A stretch of DNA of 27,889 bases from an uncultured Oscillospiraceae bacterium (lineage in GTDB: Bacteria > Bacillota > Clostridia > Oscillospirales > Acutalibacteraceae). The notes beneath the pieces are model-generated. The model worked only from the letters and a program-made list of their open reading frames with translations. It searched no databases and was not told the origin of the DNA. A program made the translations under genes and the position numbers. The stretch covers positions 1 through 27,889 of the forward strand of contig URJF01000006.1 in NCBI GenBank assembly GCA_900548085.1, given 5' to 3'. Of this stretch, positions 15,637-23,146 are shown in pieces (the stretch's first letter is position 1; every line of letters starts with the position of its first letter).

Positions 15637-15666
15637 AAATAAAAACTATCTCGGGGAGTTTATGCT

Positions 15667-16479
15667 ATGCACGGAGTTTTGGTGACAAATCACTACCTAA
15701 ATGGCGAAAAATATGACATTTTGCACAAGCATTTGATGGATTCAGCTGAAAAAATCGGCATATCTTTGGAGCATATAACAAATTTTCAGGCGATTTTTTC
15801 TGTAGAGAAATATGATTTTGCTCTCTTTTGGGACAAGGATGTGCAGACCGCTGAACTTATGGAAAATCGTGGCATAAGAGTGTTCAATTCTGCCTCCTCC
15901 ATAGCACTGTGCGACAACAAGGTGTCCACCTATTTGCACTTGCAAAATACTGTCAAGCAACCGAAAACTCTCTTTCCTCCGCTGTCTTTTTTTTCACAGG
16001 ATTATTCGGATTTTGTGGAAAAGGCAGTCGCCGTTTTAGGTCTGCCGTTAGTCTTTAAGGAATGCTGCGGTTCGTTTGGTGCGCAGGTGTTTTTGTGCCG
16101 CACAACAGATGAAATTATGTCTCATATCGGCGAAAAGCCGTTTTTGTTGCAGGAATATATTGAGTGCAACAATTCCGATGTCAGAATAGAAGTAGTAGGC
16201 AACGAGGCGGTTGCAGCCATGCGCAGATACAACCCCGATGATTTTAGGTCGAATATTACCAACGGTGGTACTGCCGAGCCTTATGAGCCTACCGACAGCG
16301 AAAAGGAGCTTGCGATTGCTGCCTGCTCCGCTATCGGACTGGATTTCGGCGGAGTTGATATAATCGGCGGCGATACCGTCTGCGAGGTTAATTCCAACGC
16401 ACACATAATCAATCTTGCCGAGACTACGGGAATTGATGTTGCACCTATGATTTTTGAGCATATCGGAGAGTGCCTATGA
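15667..16479 (+). CDS. RimK-like ATP-grasp ligase, first of a tandem pair
   Basis: A 270-residue ATP-grasp protein related to RimK-type amino-acid ligases, which use ATP to activate a carboxylate and form an amide bond. An N-terminal pre-ATP-grasp region (1-95) contains GIRVFNSASSIALCDNK (69-85). The ATP-binding core shows VFKECCGSFGAQVFL (129-143), the glycine loop; DVRIEVVG (171-178); DDFRSNITNGGTAEPY (191-206), very close to the RimK signature; then GGVDI (228-232) and EVNSN (240-244) for metal and phosphate binding. Key positions look intact, so it is probably active. Translation starts at ATG 15667, 9 nt after GGGGAG. Its stop overlaps the next gene by 4 nt. The substrate is unknown; no carrier protein or precursor peptide is visible nearby. 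Confidence 0.85.
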   Translation: MHGVLVTNHYLNGEKYDILHKHLMDSAEKIGISLEHITNFQAIFSVEKYDFALFWDKDVQTAELMENRGIRVFNSASSIALCDNKVSTYLHLQNTVKQPKTLFPPLSFFSQDYSDFVEKAVAVLGLPLVFKECCGSFGAQVFLCRTTDEIMSHIGEKPFLLQEYIECNNSDVRIEVVGNEAVAAMRRYNPDDFRSNITNGGTAEPYEPTDSEKELAIAACSAIGLDFGGVDIIGGDTVCEVNSNAHIINLAETTGIDVAPMIFEHIGECL

Positions 16480-17201
16480 AGCCGATTTTGATTTATTCGC
16501 CGCAGGAGGCGGAGCGTAATGCCTTTTCTGTGGAAAAATTTAAAAAAAATCTTGGCGCTCGGCTCGTTACACCCGACTACAGAGGTGACTGCGACTGTGT
16601 GATAAACCGCACTAACGATTATCATATCGCCGAATATTATGAGAGCAGAGGAATTAGAGTGTTCAACGGCAGCCGCTTGTCAAAAATTGCCAATGATAAG
16701 CAGCTTTGCTATGACTTTATGGTGCAGAACGGTGTAGAGATTATGCCCACTCGATACAGCACCCCGCCGTTTGTCAAAAAGCCCAAGAACGGTCACGGCG
16801 GTCAAGGGGTGGTTATGTGCAATAATATCAGTGACTATGATACGGATTTTGTGTGCCAAAAGCCTGCCTCGGATTTGGGAAAAGACCTTAGAGTTTGGGT
16901 AATAGGTGACGAAATTATCACTTCTGTTTTGAGACAGAGCAGCACAGACTTTCGCTCTAATTTTTGTTTGGGCGGTACTGCCGTGCCGTACAGCCTGAGC
17001 CCGTCGGAAATACAACTCGTCCGCCGAATTATGGCTGTGGCAAAGGGCGATTACTATGGTATTGATTTTGTGTTTGACGGCGGTCAGCCAGTGTTCAATG
17101 AGATTGAGGACACGGTGGGTGCCCGTATGGTCTATTCGGTTACGGACATAGATATTCTCGACCTGTATTGTGATTATATAAAAAAAGTGCTTGACAAATA
17201 G
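16476..17201 (+). CDS. RimK-like ATP-grasp ligase, second of a tandem pair
   Basis: A 241-residue paralog of the preceding gene. GIRVFNGSRLSKIANDK (59-75) parallels the first protein's N-terminal region, and the ATP-grasp core shows VKKPKNGHGGQGVVM (100-114), DLRVWVIG (137-144), TDFRSNFCLGGTAVPY (157-172) and GIDFV (195-199). The metal-binding strand reads NEIEDTVGARM (208-218), replacing the usual EVN with EIE, which may alter metal or acceptor binding. Translation probably begins at ATG 16476, sharing ATGA with the upstream stop; a GTG at 16470 would add two residues. The two genes are translationally coupled and may form a heterodimer or act in sequence. The tRNA-Gly promoter sits across its final codons. 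Confidence 0.83.
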   Translation: MKPILIYSPQEAERNAFSVEKFKKNLGARLVTPDYRGDCDCVINRTNDYHIAEYYESRGIRVFNGSRLSKIANDKQLCYDFMVQNGVEIMPTRYSTPPFVKKPKNGHGGQGVVMCNNISDYDTDFVCQKPASDLGKDLRVWVIGDEIITSVLRQSSTDFRSNFCLGGTAVPYSLSPSEIQLVRRIMAVAKGDYYGIDFVFDGGQPVFNEIEDTVGARMVYSVTDIDILDLYCDYIKKVLDK

Positions 17202-17219
17202 TCTTATCATATGTATAAT
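17191..17219 (+). promoter_or_regulatory. Perfect consensus promoter for tRNA-Gly
   Basis: TTGACA (17191-17196), a 17-nt spacer and TATAAT (17214-17219) match the sigma-A consensus at every position. The -35 box covers the last codons of the second ATP-grasp gene. Transcription should start near 17226, 12 nt before the tRNA. Confidence 0.9.
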
Positions 17220-17237
17220 ACAACTTGCAAACTCAGT

Positions 17238-17313
17238 GCGGATTTAGCTCATCCGGTAGAGCGTCACCTTGCCAAGGTGAAGGTAGCGAGTTCGAGTCTC
17301 GTAATCCGCTCCA
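17238..17313 (+). tRNA. tRNA-Gly (anticodon GCC)
   Basis: The acceptor stem GCGGATT (17238-17244) pairs with AATCCGC (17303-17309), the discriminator is T17310, and CCA (17311-17313) is encoded. The anticodon arm TCACC-TTGCCAA-GGTGA gives GCC, reading GGC and GGT. The T arm GCGAG-TTCGAGT-CTCGT is standard. A consensus promoter lies upstream and a terminator directly follows, so it is an independent single-tRNA unit. Confidence 0.97.
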
Positions 17314-17319
17314 AAAATT

Positions 17320-17347
17320 AAGAACACCCTTTCGGTGTTCTTTTTTT
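17320..17347 (+). terminator. Rho-independent terminator of tRNA-Gly
   Basis: AAGAACACC (17320-17328) pairs with GGTGTTCTT (17334-17342) around a 5-nt loop, followed by a T-run, 6 nt after the tRNA. Confidence 0.92.
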
Positions 17348-17352
17348 GTGCA

Positions 17353-17388
17353 AAAAAGAGGATTGTGCAGATGACACAACCCTCTTTT
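17353..17388 (-). terminator. Terminator of the HAD hydrolase gene
   Basis: Complementary arms (AAAAGAGGATTGTG at about 17354-17367 and CACAACCCTCTTTT at about 17375-17388, with one G·U pair) start 2 nt beyond the HAD stop on the minus strand and end in a T-run. It faces the tRNA terminator. Confidence 0.85.
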
Positions 17389-17389
17389 G

Positions 17390-18211
17390 CTATTTTAGTA
17401 TGTACTTTTCTATCATCTGAGCCACGCCGTCCTCTGCGTTTGATGGGGCAATATATTTTGCAGATGCTTTGCACTCGTCGGTGCCGTTTTCCATAGCGAA
17501 TGAGTAGTCGGCATATTCCAGCATAGGACAGTCGTTGCCGGCGTCGCCGAAAGACATTGTTTCTGCCGGAGATGCACCTATGATTTTGCACAGGTTTTCC
17601 AGCGCAACGCCCTTTGTTACGCCCTTTTTTGTCATTTCCATAGTGCCGGGCAGTGAGGATGCAAGGTCAATCCCGTCTATTCTCGAAAATCTCGACCACA
17701 TCTCATGGAATGTTTCGTCATCGGGGCAGTAGAATGTGATTTTTTCCACGTCCTTGCCTGCAATGTGCTTTTTTATATCTCTGTGGATTTCCATTCTTTC
17801 TGCCAGCTCGTCCAAAAATTCTTTTGGCAAAAAGTCGCTGACAAAGTATTGCGCCTTGTCGGGATTAGCGTACGACTTGCCGTCTACATAGATTTCGTAG
17901 AATACTGTGTTAGCCTCCAAAAAGTCTACGATTTTTTCCGCAAAGCTCCACTCCATGAGATTGGTATAAATAAACTTGTTTTGTCTGCGGTCAAAAACTG
18001 CCGCTCCATTGGAGTGTATAATATAGTTGATTTGGGGCACCTGCTCGCACACATCGCCTATGATAGCCATAGTTCTGCCTGTAGCGATAGTGAACTCAGT
18101 GCCTTTTTCGTGAGCCGCCGCAATGGCTCTGCGTGTTCTGTCTGTAACAGTAAGATGGTCGGGCGCCATGAGCGTTCCGTCCATATCCAGCGCAACGAGT
18201 TTGATAGACAT
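17390..18211 (-). CDS. Cof-type HAD-superfamily phosphatase
   Basis: A 273-residue haloacid-dehalogenase-superfamily hydrolase of the Cof/YbiV/YidA type, usually acting on sugar phosphates, nucleotides or other small phosphoesters. Motif I is LVALDMDGTL with nucleophile Asp9 and acid/base Asp11. TIATGRT supplies motif II; KKGVTKGVALENLC carries the motif III Lys; GDAGNDCPMLEYADYSFAMENG is motif IV. A C2-type cap domain separates motifs II and III. All catalytic residues are present. The ATG at 18211 follows a strong AAGGAGG. The gene is a single unit: a TTGTTT-17-TAAAAT promoter lies upstream and a strong terminator follows. The specific substrate cannot be inferred. Confidence 0.92.
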   Translation of the reverse strand: MSIKLVALDMDGTLMAPDHLTVTDRTRRAIAAAHEKGTEFTIATGRTMAIIGDVCEQVPQINYIIHSNGAAVFDRRQNKFIYTNLMEWSFAEKIVDFLEANTVFYEIYVDGKSYANPDKAQYFVSDFLPKEFLDELAERMEIHRDIKKHIAGKDVEKITFYCPDDETFHEMWSRFSRIDGIDLASSLPGTMEMTKKGVTKGVALENLCKIIGASPAETMSFGDAGNDCPMLEYADYSFAMENGTDECKASAKYIAPSNAEDGVAQMIEKYILK

Positions 18212-18268
18212 AAGAGCCTCCTTAGTTTTGTTTGAGTCGGTGACGGAGACAATTCCGCACCTACCTGT

Positions 18269-18297
18269 ATTTTACACCATAATTTTTTCCAAAACAA
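18269..18297 (-). promoter_or_regulatory. Probable promoter of the HAD hydrolase gene
   Basis: On the minus strand, TTGTTT (18297-18292), 17 nt and TAAAAT (18274-18269). The roughly 50-nt leader contains a small hairpin (GGTGCGGA against TCCGTCACC with one bulged base, about 18239-18261). Confidence 0.45.
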
Positions 18298-18344
18298 TAT
18301 TTTTCTTTTGACATTATGAACGAAAACACGACTTATTTTTTGCC

Positions 18345-18370
18345 CATTTCTGTAACTCACCACAGAAATG
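18345..18370. repeat. 9-bp inverted repeat between the HAD gene and xpt
   Basis: CATTTCTGT (18345-18353) and ACAGAAATG (18362-18370) are perfect reverse complements with an 8-nt spacer. No T-run follows directly, so it looks more like a protein-binding dyad than a terminator. Its role is unknown. Confidence 0.5.
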
Positions 18371-18395
18371 ATTAAAATTTGGTATCAAACAAAAA

Positions 18396-18454
18396 TAATT
18401 GTTGAAATTTGTCTGCCGATACTTTATTATATATTTACAAACTTTTAACAATTA
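18396..18454. repeat. Long imperfect inverted repeat spanning the xpt promoter
   Basis: TAATTGTTGAAATTTGT (18396-18412) and ACAAACTTTTAACAATTA (18437-18454) form about 17 pairs with one G·U and one bulged base, around a 24-nt loop. The -35 box lies in the left arm and the -10 box in the loop. It may be an operator pair or a leader structure if transcription starts further upstream. Confidence 0.5.
18402..18430 (+). promoter_or_regulatory. Probable promoter of xpt
   Basis: TTGAAA (18402-18407), 17 nt and TATTAT (18425-18430). Transcription would start near 18437, giving a leader of about 38 nt, too short for a purine riboswitch. Confidence 0.55.
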
Positions 18455-18474
18455 GTTTTTCGGTGGTATTTGTT

Positions 18475-19053
18475 ATGGATTTATTGAAGAAAAAGATAAT
18501 TGAAGAAGGCGAAGTTTACGCCGGCAATATTCTCAAAGTGGATTGCTTTTTGAACCACCAGATAGATTGCTGCTTCCTCGGCGAAGTGGGCAAAGAATTT
18601 CATAGATTATTCAAGGATGAGGGCGTCAACAAAGTGCTGACCATAGAGGCATCGGGCATAGCCATAGGTGCGATGGTTGCGCTGGAGTTTGGCTGCCCTT
18701 TGGTTTTTGCAAAAAAGTCTAAGTCAAAAAATATCGCAGGCGATGTGTACACCACTCCCGTAGAGTCCTATACCCATGGCACCACCTATGATGTTATGGT
18801 CAGCAAAAAGTTTTTGGGCAAGGGCGACAGAGTTCTTATCGTTGATGACTTTTTGGCTGTAGGCAATGCACTCAACGGCCTTATCCGTATCGTAAAAGAG
18901 AGCGGAGCAGAGCTGGCAGGCTGCGGTGCTGTTATCGAAAAGGGCTATCAGCACGGCGGAGACAAGCTGAGAGAACAGGGCATAAAGGTTGAATCTCTCG
19001 CTATCATTGAGTCGATGAATCACGAAACCGGTGAGGTTGTGTTCAGAGACTGA
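18475..19053 (+). CDS. xpt: Xanthine phosphoribosyltransferase
   Basis: A 192-residue type I phosphoribosyltransferase that converts xanthine and PRPP to XMP. MDLLKKKIIEEGEVYAGNILKVDCFLNHQID matches the Xpt N-terminus; TIEASGIAIGAMVALEFGCPLVFAKK gives the family substrate region; VLIVDDFLAVGNAL (120-133) is the PRPP-binding loop; and IEKGYQHGGDKLREQGIKVESLAII is typical of the C-terminus. I chose ATG 18475; upstream in-frame codons contain hydrophobic residues not found in the family. The ribosome-binding site is weak (GGTGG). It opens the purine salvage island, with the BMP lipoprotein starting 59 nt downstream behind its own probable promoter. Confidence 0.95.
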   Translation: MDLLKKKIIEEGEVYAGNILKVDCFLNHQIDCCFLGEVGKEFHRLFKDEGVNKVLTIEASGIAIGAMVALEFGCPLVFAKKSKSKNIAGDVYTTPVESYTHGTTYDVMVSKKFLGKGDRVLIVDDFLAVGNALNGLIRIVKESGAELAGCGAVIEKGYQHGGDKLREQGIKVESLAIIESMNHETGEVVFRD

Positions 19054-19054
19054 T

Positions 19055-19083
19055 TTGGTTATCAGGCACTTGTGTCTTATAAT
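19055..19083 (+). promoter_or_regulatory. Probable promoter of the BMP/ABC importer operon
   Basis: TTGGTT (19055-19060), 17 nt and a perfect TATAAT (19078-19083) fill the gap between xpt and the lipoprotein gene. The leader of about 23 nt holds TTGGAGGAAG. Independent transcription would suit the importer's codon-optimised first gene. Confidence 0.5.
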
Positions 19084-19112
19084 AAAAAACATATTTTATT
19101 GGAGGAAGACTG

Positions 19113-20399
19113 ATGAAAATCACAAAGAGAATTTTGGCAGTTCTTCTTGCAGCATTATTTGTAGTAGCAGCTTTTGCAGGTTGCTCCTCTAACAGCGGCA
19201 AAAAAGAAGACACTTCCAAAGCAGCGTCAGCAGACGCATCAAACATTAAGGTAGGTTTTATTTTCCTGCACGATGAAAACTCAACCTATGACAAAAACTT
19301 TATTCAGGCAGCAGAAGAGGCTTGCAAGTCACTGGGCATTCCTGAAAAGAACATTCTTAAAAAGACTAACATTCCTGAGGGTCAGGAGTGCTACGACGCA
19401 GCAGTTGACCTTGCAGACCAGGGCTGTAAGTTCATCTTTGCAGACAGCTTCGGTCACGAGGACTATATCATCAAGGCTGCAGAAAAATATCCTGATGTTC
19501 AGTTCTCTCACGCTACAGGTACAAAGGCTCACACAAAGAAGCTCGCTAACTTCCACAACGCTTTCGCTTCTATCTACGAGGGCAGATATCTTGCAGGTGT
19601 TGCAGCAGGTATGAAGCTCAACGAAATGATCGACGCTAAGAAGATTAAGGCAAGCGAAGCTAAGATGGGCTATGTAGGTGCTTTCACTTATGCAGAGGTT
19701 ATCTCAGGCTACACTTCATTCTATCTCGGTGCAAAGAGCGTTTGCCCGACAGTAACTATGGAAGTTTCTTTCACAGGTTCTTGGTATGATGAGACTCTTG
19801 AGAAAGAGGCAGCAACAAAGCTTATCAACGACAAGTGCGTACTTATCAGCCAGCACGCTGACTCAATGGGTGCTCCTACAGCTTGTGAGGCAGCAGGTGT
19901 TCCTAATGTTTCTTACAACGGCTCAACAGTTGCATCTTGCCCTAACACATTTATCGTATCTTCCAGAATCAACTGGGCTCCATACTTTGAGTATGCAATC
20001 AAATGTGTAGAAGAAGGCAAGACTATCGATACTGACTGGACAGGCGACCTCGCTACAAATTCTGTTGTTCTTACCGACATTAACGAAAAGGCAGCAGCAA
20101 AGGGCACACAGGAAGCTATCGACAAGGCTAAGAAAGACCTTGAGGACGGCAAGATTCATGTATTCGATACAAACAACTTTACTGTAACAGTTGACAAGAA
20201 GAACAATGTAAACACAAAGGCTACTGTAGACAAGAACGGAAAGCTCACAGGCTACATGGCTGATGTTGATACAGACGAAAAGTATGAAGGTGACACAGAA
20301 GCAGTTAAGGACGGCTATTTCCACGAGTCAGAATCTCGTTCTGCTCCTTACTTTGATGTTCAGATTGATGGTATCAAGCTTCTTAACGCAAAGTTCTAA
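19113..20399 (+). CDS. BMP-family nucleoside-binding lipoprotein (ABC importer)
   Basis: A 428-residue extracellular substrate-binding lipoprotein of the BMP/PnrA group, which binds purine nucleosides for ABC import. The signal peptide (MKITKRILAVLLAALFVVAAFAGC) ends in a lipobox with Cys24, followed by a Ser/Lys/Glu-rich tether. KVGFIFLHDENSTYDKNFIQA opens the binding fold; FADSFGHEDYI, FSHATGTK, GRYLAGVAAG and YVGAFTYAEVISGYTSFYLGAK are recognisable BMP motifs. The C-terminus is longer than in many relatives (about 350 residues), with an added Lys/Asp-rich stretch. Codons favour AAG, AAC and GCA/GCT more than neighbours do, which suggests high expression. Strong GGAGG ribosome-binding site. 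The ATPase and permeases follow after a hairpin. Confidence 0.94.
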   Translation: MKITKRILAVLLAALFVVAAFAGCSSNSGKKEDTSKAASADASNIKVGFIFLHDENSTYDKNFIQAAEEACKSLGIPEKNILKKTNIPEGQECYDAAVDLADQGCKFIFADSFGHEDYIIKAAEKYPDVQFSHATGTKAHTKKLANFHNAFASIYEGRYLAGVAAGMKLNEMIDAKKIKASEAKMGYVGAFTYAEVISGYTSFYLGAKSVCPTVTMEVSFTGSWYDETLEKEAATKLINDKCVLISQHADSMGAPTACEAAGVPNVSYNGSTVASCPNTFIVSSRINWAPYFEYAIKCVEEGKTIDTDWTGDLATNSVVLTDINEKAAAKGTQEAIDKAKKDLEDGKIHVFDTNNFTVTVDKKNNVNTKATVDKNGKLTGYMADVDTDEKYEGDTEAVKDGYFHESESRSAPYFDVQIDGIKLLNAKF

Positions 20400-20420
20400 C
20401 CTATCAAATTGAATTTAACA

Positions 20421-20450
20421 CCGTGGCTGTGCATTTTTGTGCGGCCACGG
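20421..20450 (+). other. Intercistronic hairpin after the lipoprotein gene
   Basis: CCGTGGC (20421-20427) and GCCACGG (20444-20450) form a 7-bp G/C-rich stem with a 16-nt loop, followed by a T-containing stretch. It likely acts as a partial terminator or mRNA stabiliser, so the lipoprotein is made in excess over the ATPase and permeases. Confidence 0.6.
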
Positions 20451-20500
20451 CATTTGCTTTTTATTATTCAGCCCAAAAACAAAAACTTACGGAGATTATT

Positions 20501-22039
20501 ATGAGTGAAACATTAGCACTTGAACTGAAGGGTATAACAAAAACGTTCGGCGCAAAGGTTGTTGCTAACGATAATGTTGACCTAAAGGTAAAAAAAGGAC
20601 AGATTTTAGCATTGCTGGGCGAAAACGGCTCCGGCAAAACTACACTGATGAATATGGTGTCCGGAATTTATTTCCCCGACAAGGGCGAAATTTTTGTGAA
20701 CGGCGCGGAAGTTGTCATTCGCTCGCCGAAGGATGCTTTTGACCACAGGATAGGTATGATTCATCAGCATTTTAAGCTCGTAGATGTATTTACCGCTACC
20801 GAAAATATTATTCTCGGTACAGATAAAAATAAAAAATTTAATCTAAAAAAAGCAGAGACAGAAGTAAAATCAATAGCCGACAAATACGGCTTTGTTTTGG
20901 ACCCGAACAAAAAGATTTATGAGATGTCCGTGTCCGAAAAGCAAACAGTAGAAATTATCAAGGTGCTGTACAGAGGCGCAGATATTCTTATTCTCGATGA
21001 GCCTACCGCTGTACTTACACCCCAAGAAACAGAAAAATTATTTGACGTTCTCCGCCGTATGCGTGAGGACAATAAGTCAATTATCATAATCACTCACAAG
21101 CTCCACGAAGTATTGGAAATCTCGGACAGAGTGGCTATTATGCGTAAGGGCAAGCATATCGCCACGGTGGAAACCTCGGAGGCAACCGAGCAGTCACTGA
21201 CCGAAATGATGATGGGCGAAAAGGTTGAGCTTAACATAAAGCGTGAGCCTCCTAAGAACCCAAAGAAGAGACTGAATGTAAAAAACCTTACGGTCAAAGG
21301 ACCCGACGGAAATTATGCGCTTAAGGATGTTAATTTTGAGGCATTCGGCGGCGAAATTTTGGGTATCGCAGGTATCAGCGGCTGCGGTCAAAAGGAACTT
21401 TTGGAATCTATCGCAGGACTTCAAAATACTGTAAAGGGTTCCTCCATAATCTATACTCCCACAGACGACGAAAACGACGAAAAGCAGCTTGTGGGCAAGA
21501 GTCCAAAGGCAATACGCAAGTTGGGTGTTGCACTTTCTTTTGTGCCGGAGGACAGACTCGGTATGGGTCTCGTAGGCAATATGGATATTATCGATAATAT
21601 GATGCTCCGTTCCTACAAATCCGGCGGAACTGCTTTCCTCGACAGAAAGAAGCCTAAAAAGCTGGCTATGAACATAATCGAAAAGTTGGATGTAGTTACG
21701 CCTAATGCACAGACTCCTGTCAGAAAGTTGTCCGGCGGTAATGTCCAAAAGGTTTTGGTAGGCCGTGAGATTGCATCACAGCCAAAGGTTCTTATGGTTG
21801 CTTATCCTGTAAGAGGTCTCGATATCAACTCCTCCTACACCATATACGACCTGCTCACCGAACAAAAGGAAAAGGGCGTAGCAGTTGTGTTTGTCGGTGA
21901 GGATTTGGATGTGCTTATCGAGCTGTGCGACAGAATTATGGTTATCAATAACGGCAGAGTTACCGGTATAGTAGACGGCCCGTCTGCCACAAAAGAAGAA
22001 ATCGGTCTTATGATGACCGGAAATGCGGAGGAGGTATAA
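20501..22039 (+). CDS. Nucleoside ABC importer, double ATPase subunit
   Basis: A 512-residue ATPase with two nucleotide-binding domains, of the sugar/nucleoside (RbsA/NupA-like) class. The first domain has Walker A GENGSGKT (40-47), Walker B ILILDE (162-167) and His199, but its signature is degenerate (SVSEKQT in place of an LSGGQ-type motif). The second has a non-canonical P-loop (GISGCGQKE), an intact LSGGNVQK signature, a Walker B lacking the catalytic Glu (LMVAYPVRGLD) and Glu-Asp where the switch His would be. This asymmetry is normal in the class: one composite ATP site is active. The start is ATG 20501, with GGAG 8 nt upstream; an upstream in-frame extension would include the hairpin. 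The permease gene begins 2 nt after the stop. Confidence 0.95.
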   Translation: MSETLALELKGITKTFGAKVVANDNVDLKVKKGQILALLGENGSGKTTLMNMVSGIYFPDKGEIFVNGAEVVIRSPKDAFDHRIGMIHQHFKLVDVFTATENIILGTDKNKKFNLKKAETEVKSIADKYGFVLDPNKKIYEMSVSEKQTVEIIKVLYRGADILILDEPTAVLTPQETEKLFDVLRRMREDNKSIIIITHKLHEVLEISDRVAIMRKGKHIATVETSEATEQSLTEMMMGEKVELNIKREPPKNPKKRLNVKNLTVKGPDGNYALKDVNFEAFGGEILGIAGISGCGQKELLESIAGLQNTVKGSSIIYTPTDDENDEKQLVGKSPKAIRKLGVALSFVPEDRLGMGLVGNMDIIDNMMLRSYKSGGTAFLDRKKPKKLAMNIIEKLDVVTPNAQTPVRKLSGGNVQKVLVGREIASQPKVLMVAYPVRGLDINSSYTIYDLLTEQKEKGVAVVFVGEDLDVLIELCDRIMVINNGRVTGIVDGPSATKEEIGLMMTGNAEEV

Positions 22040-22041
22040 CG

Positions 22042-23145
22042 ATGAAAGAAAAGAAAGTTCGGGAACCTCTGTTCCACATTGCAAAGAGAGATAATATGCC
22101 AAAGTGGAGAGCATGGCTGGTGCGTATCATAGCAGTAGTCCTTGCACTTCTCGTATCCGGCATTGTTACTATGCTCCTGACCGGCGAAAATCCTATTAGC
22201 GTGTACGGCACTATGATAGAAGGTTCATTCGGCACAGAGCGTCGTGTTTGGAAATTCTTGCAGGGTATCGCAATGCTCCTTTGTGTTTCACTTGCGTTGA
22301 CACCTGCATTTAAGATGCGATTTTGGAATATCGGCGGCGAAGGTCAGGTGCTTATCGGCGGCTTGGCTACTACCGCTTGTATGATTTGCTTGGGCGGTAA
22401 GATTCCTAATCCGCTGCTCATACTCATTATGATTATTGCCAGCGTTGCGGCAGGTGCTCTGTGGGCATTTATTCCGGCTGTTTTTAAGGCTAAGTTCAAT
22501 ACAAATGAGACACTGTTCACCCTTATGATGAACTATGTTGCCATTCAGCTGGTTTCATATTTTGCTATGTATTGGGAAAATCCAAAGGGCTCCGGCAGCA
22601 TCGGTATCATCAATCCCGAAACTCAGTACGGCTGGCTGCCCGCAATCGGAGACTACGAGTATTTGCTCAATGTTATTGTGGTTTTGGCACTGACTGTATT
22701 TATGTACATTTATCTTAAGTACAGCAAGCACGGCTACGAAATTTCTGTAGTCGGTGAGTCGGAGAACACCGCTCGCTATATCGGCATAAATGTAAAAAAG
22801 GTAATTATGCGTACAATGCTCCTGTCGGGTGCGGTTTGCGGTGTCGCAGGTCTCCTTTTGGTAGGCGGTACAAATCATACCATCACTACCACAACAGCAG
22901 GCGGCAGAGGCTTTACCGCCATTATGGTATCTTGGCTTGCTAAATTCAATCCGGTATATATGATTCTTACCTCATTCCTTCTTGTATTCCTTGAGAACGG
23001 TGCAGGCGAAATCGCCACTATCTACGGACTGAACGAATCCTTTGCGGATATTCTTACAGGTATCATTCTGTTCTTTATCATAGGCAGTGAGTTCTTCATC
23101 AACTATGAGCTTAAGCTCACCAAGTCAAAGAAGGAGGTAAAGTAA
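22042..23145 (+). CDS. Nucleoside ABC importer permease (first)
   Basis: A 367-residue inner-membrane permease of the BPD_transp_2 family, similar to YufP/NupB. A basic cytoplasmic N-terminus (MKEKKVREPLFHIAKRD) precedes about 9-10 hydrophobic segments. Family landmarks are FKMRFWNIGGEGQVLIGG, AGALWAFIPAVFKAKFNTNETLFTLMMNYVA, and YEISVVGESENTARYIGINVKKVI, the last being the ATPase-contacting loop with its EAA-like region. It is translated from ATG 22042, with GGAGG inside the end of the ATPase gene, so the two are coupled. The second permease starts one base after its stop. The two permeases are expected to form a heterodimer through which the nucleoside passes. Confidence 0.94.
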   Translation: MKEKKVREPLFHIAKRDNMPKWRAWLVRIIAVVLALLVSGIVTMLLTGENPISVYGTMIEGSFGTERRVWKFLQGIAMLLCVSLALTPAFKMRFWNIGGEGQVLIGGLATTACMICLGGKIPNPLLILIMIIASVAAGALWAFIPAVFKAKFNTNETLFTLMMNYVAIQLVSYFAMYWENPKGSGSIGIINPETQYGWLPAIGDYEYLLNVIVVLALTVFMYIYLKYSKHGYEISVVGESENTARYIGINVKKVIMRTMLLSGAVCGVAGLLLVGGTNHTITTTTAGGRGFTAIMVSWLAKFNPVYMILTSFLLVFLENGAGEIATIYGLNESFADILTGIILFFIIGSEFFINYELKLTKSKKEVK

Positions 23146-23146
23146 T

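Noticed and set aside
15545..15666. Precursor peptide for the ATP-grasp pair
   Set aside because: No small open frame with a start and ribosome-binding site fits the gap; the region is filled by two promoters.
18371..18474. Purine riboswitch before xpt
   Set aside because: The conserved junction and loop sequences of the purine aptamer are absent and the predicted leader is about 38 nt.
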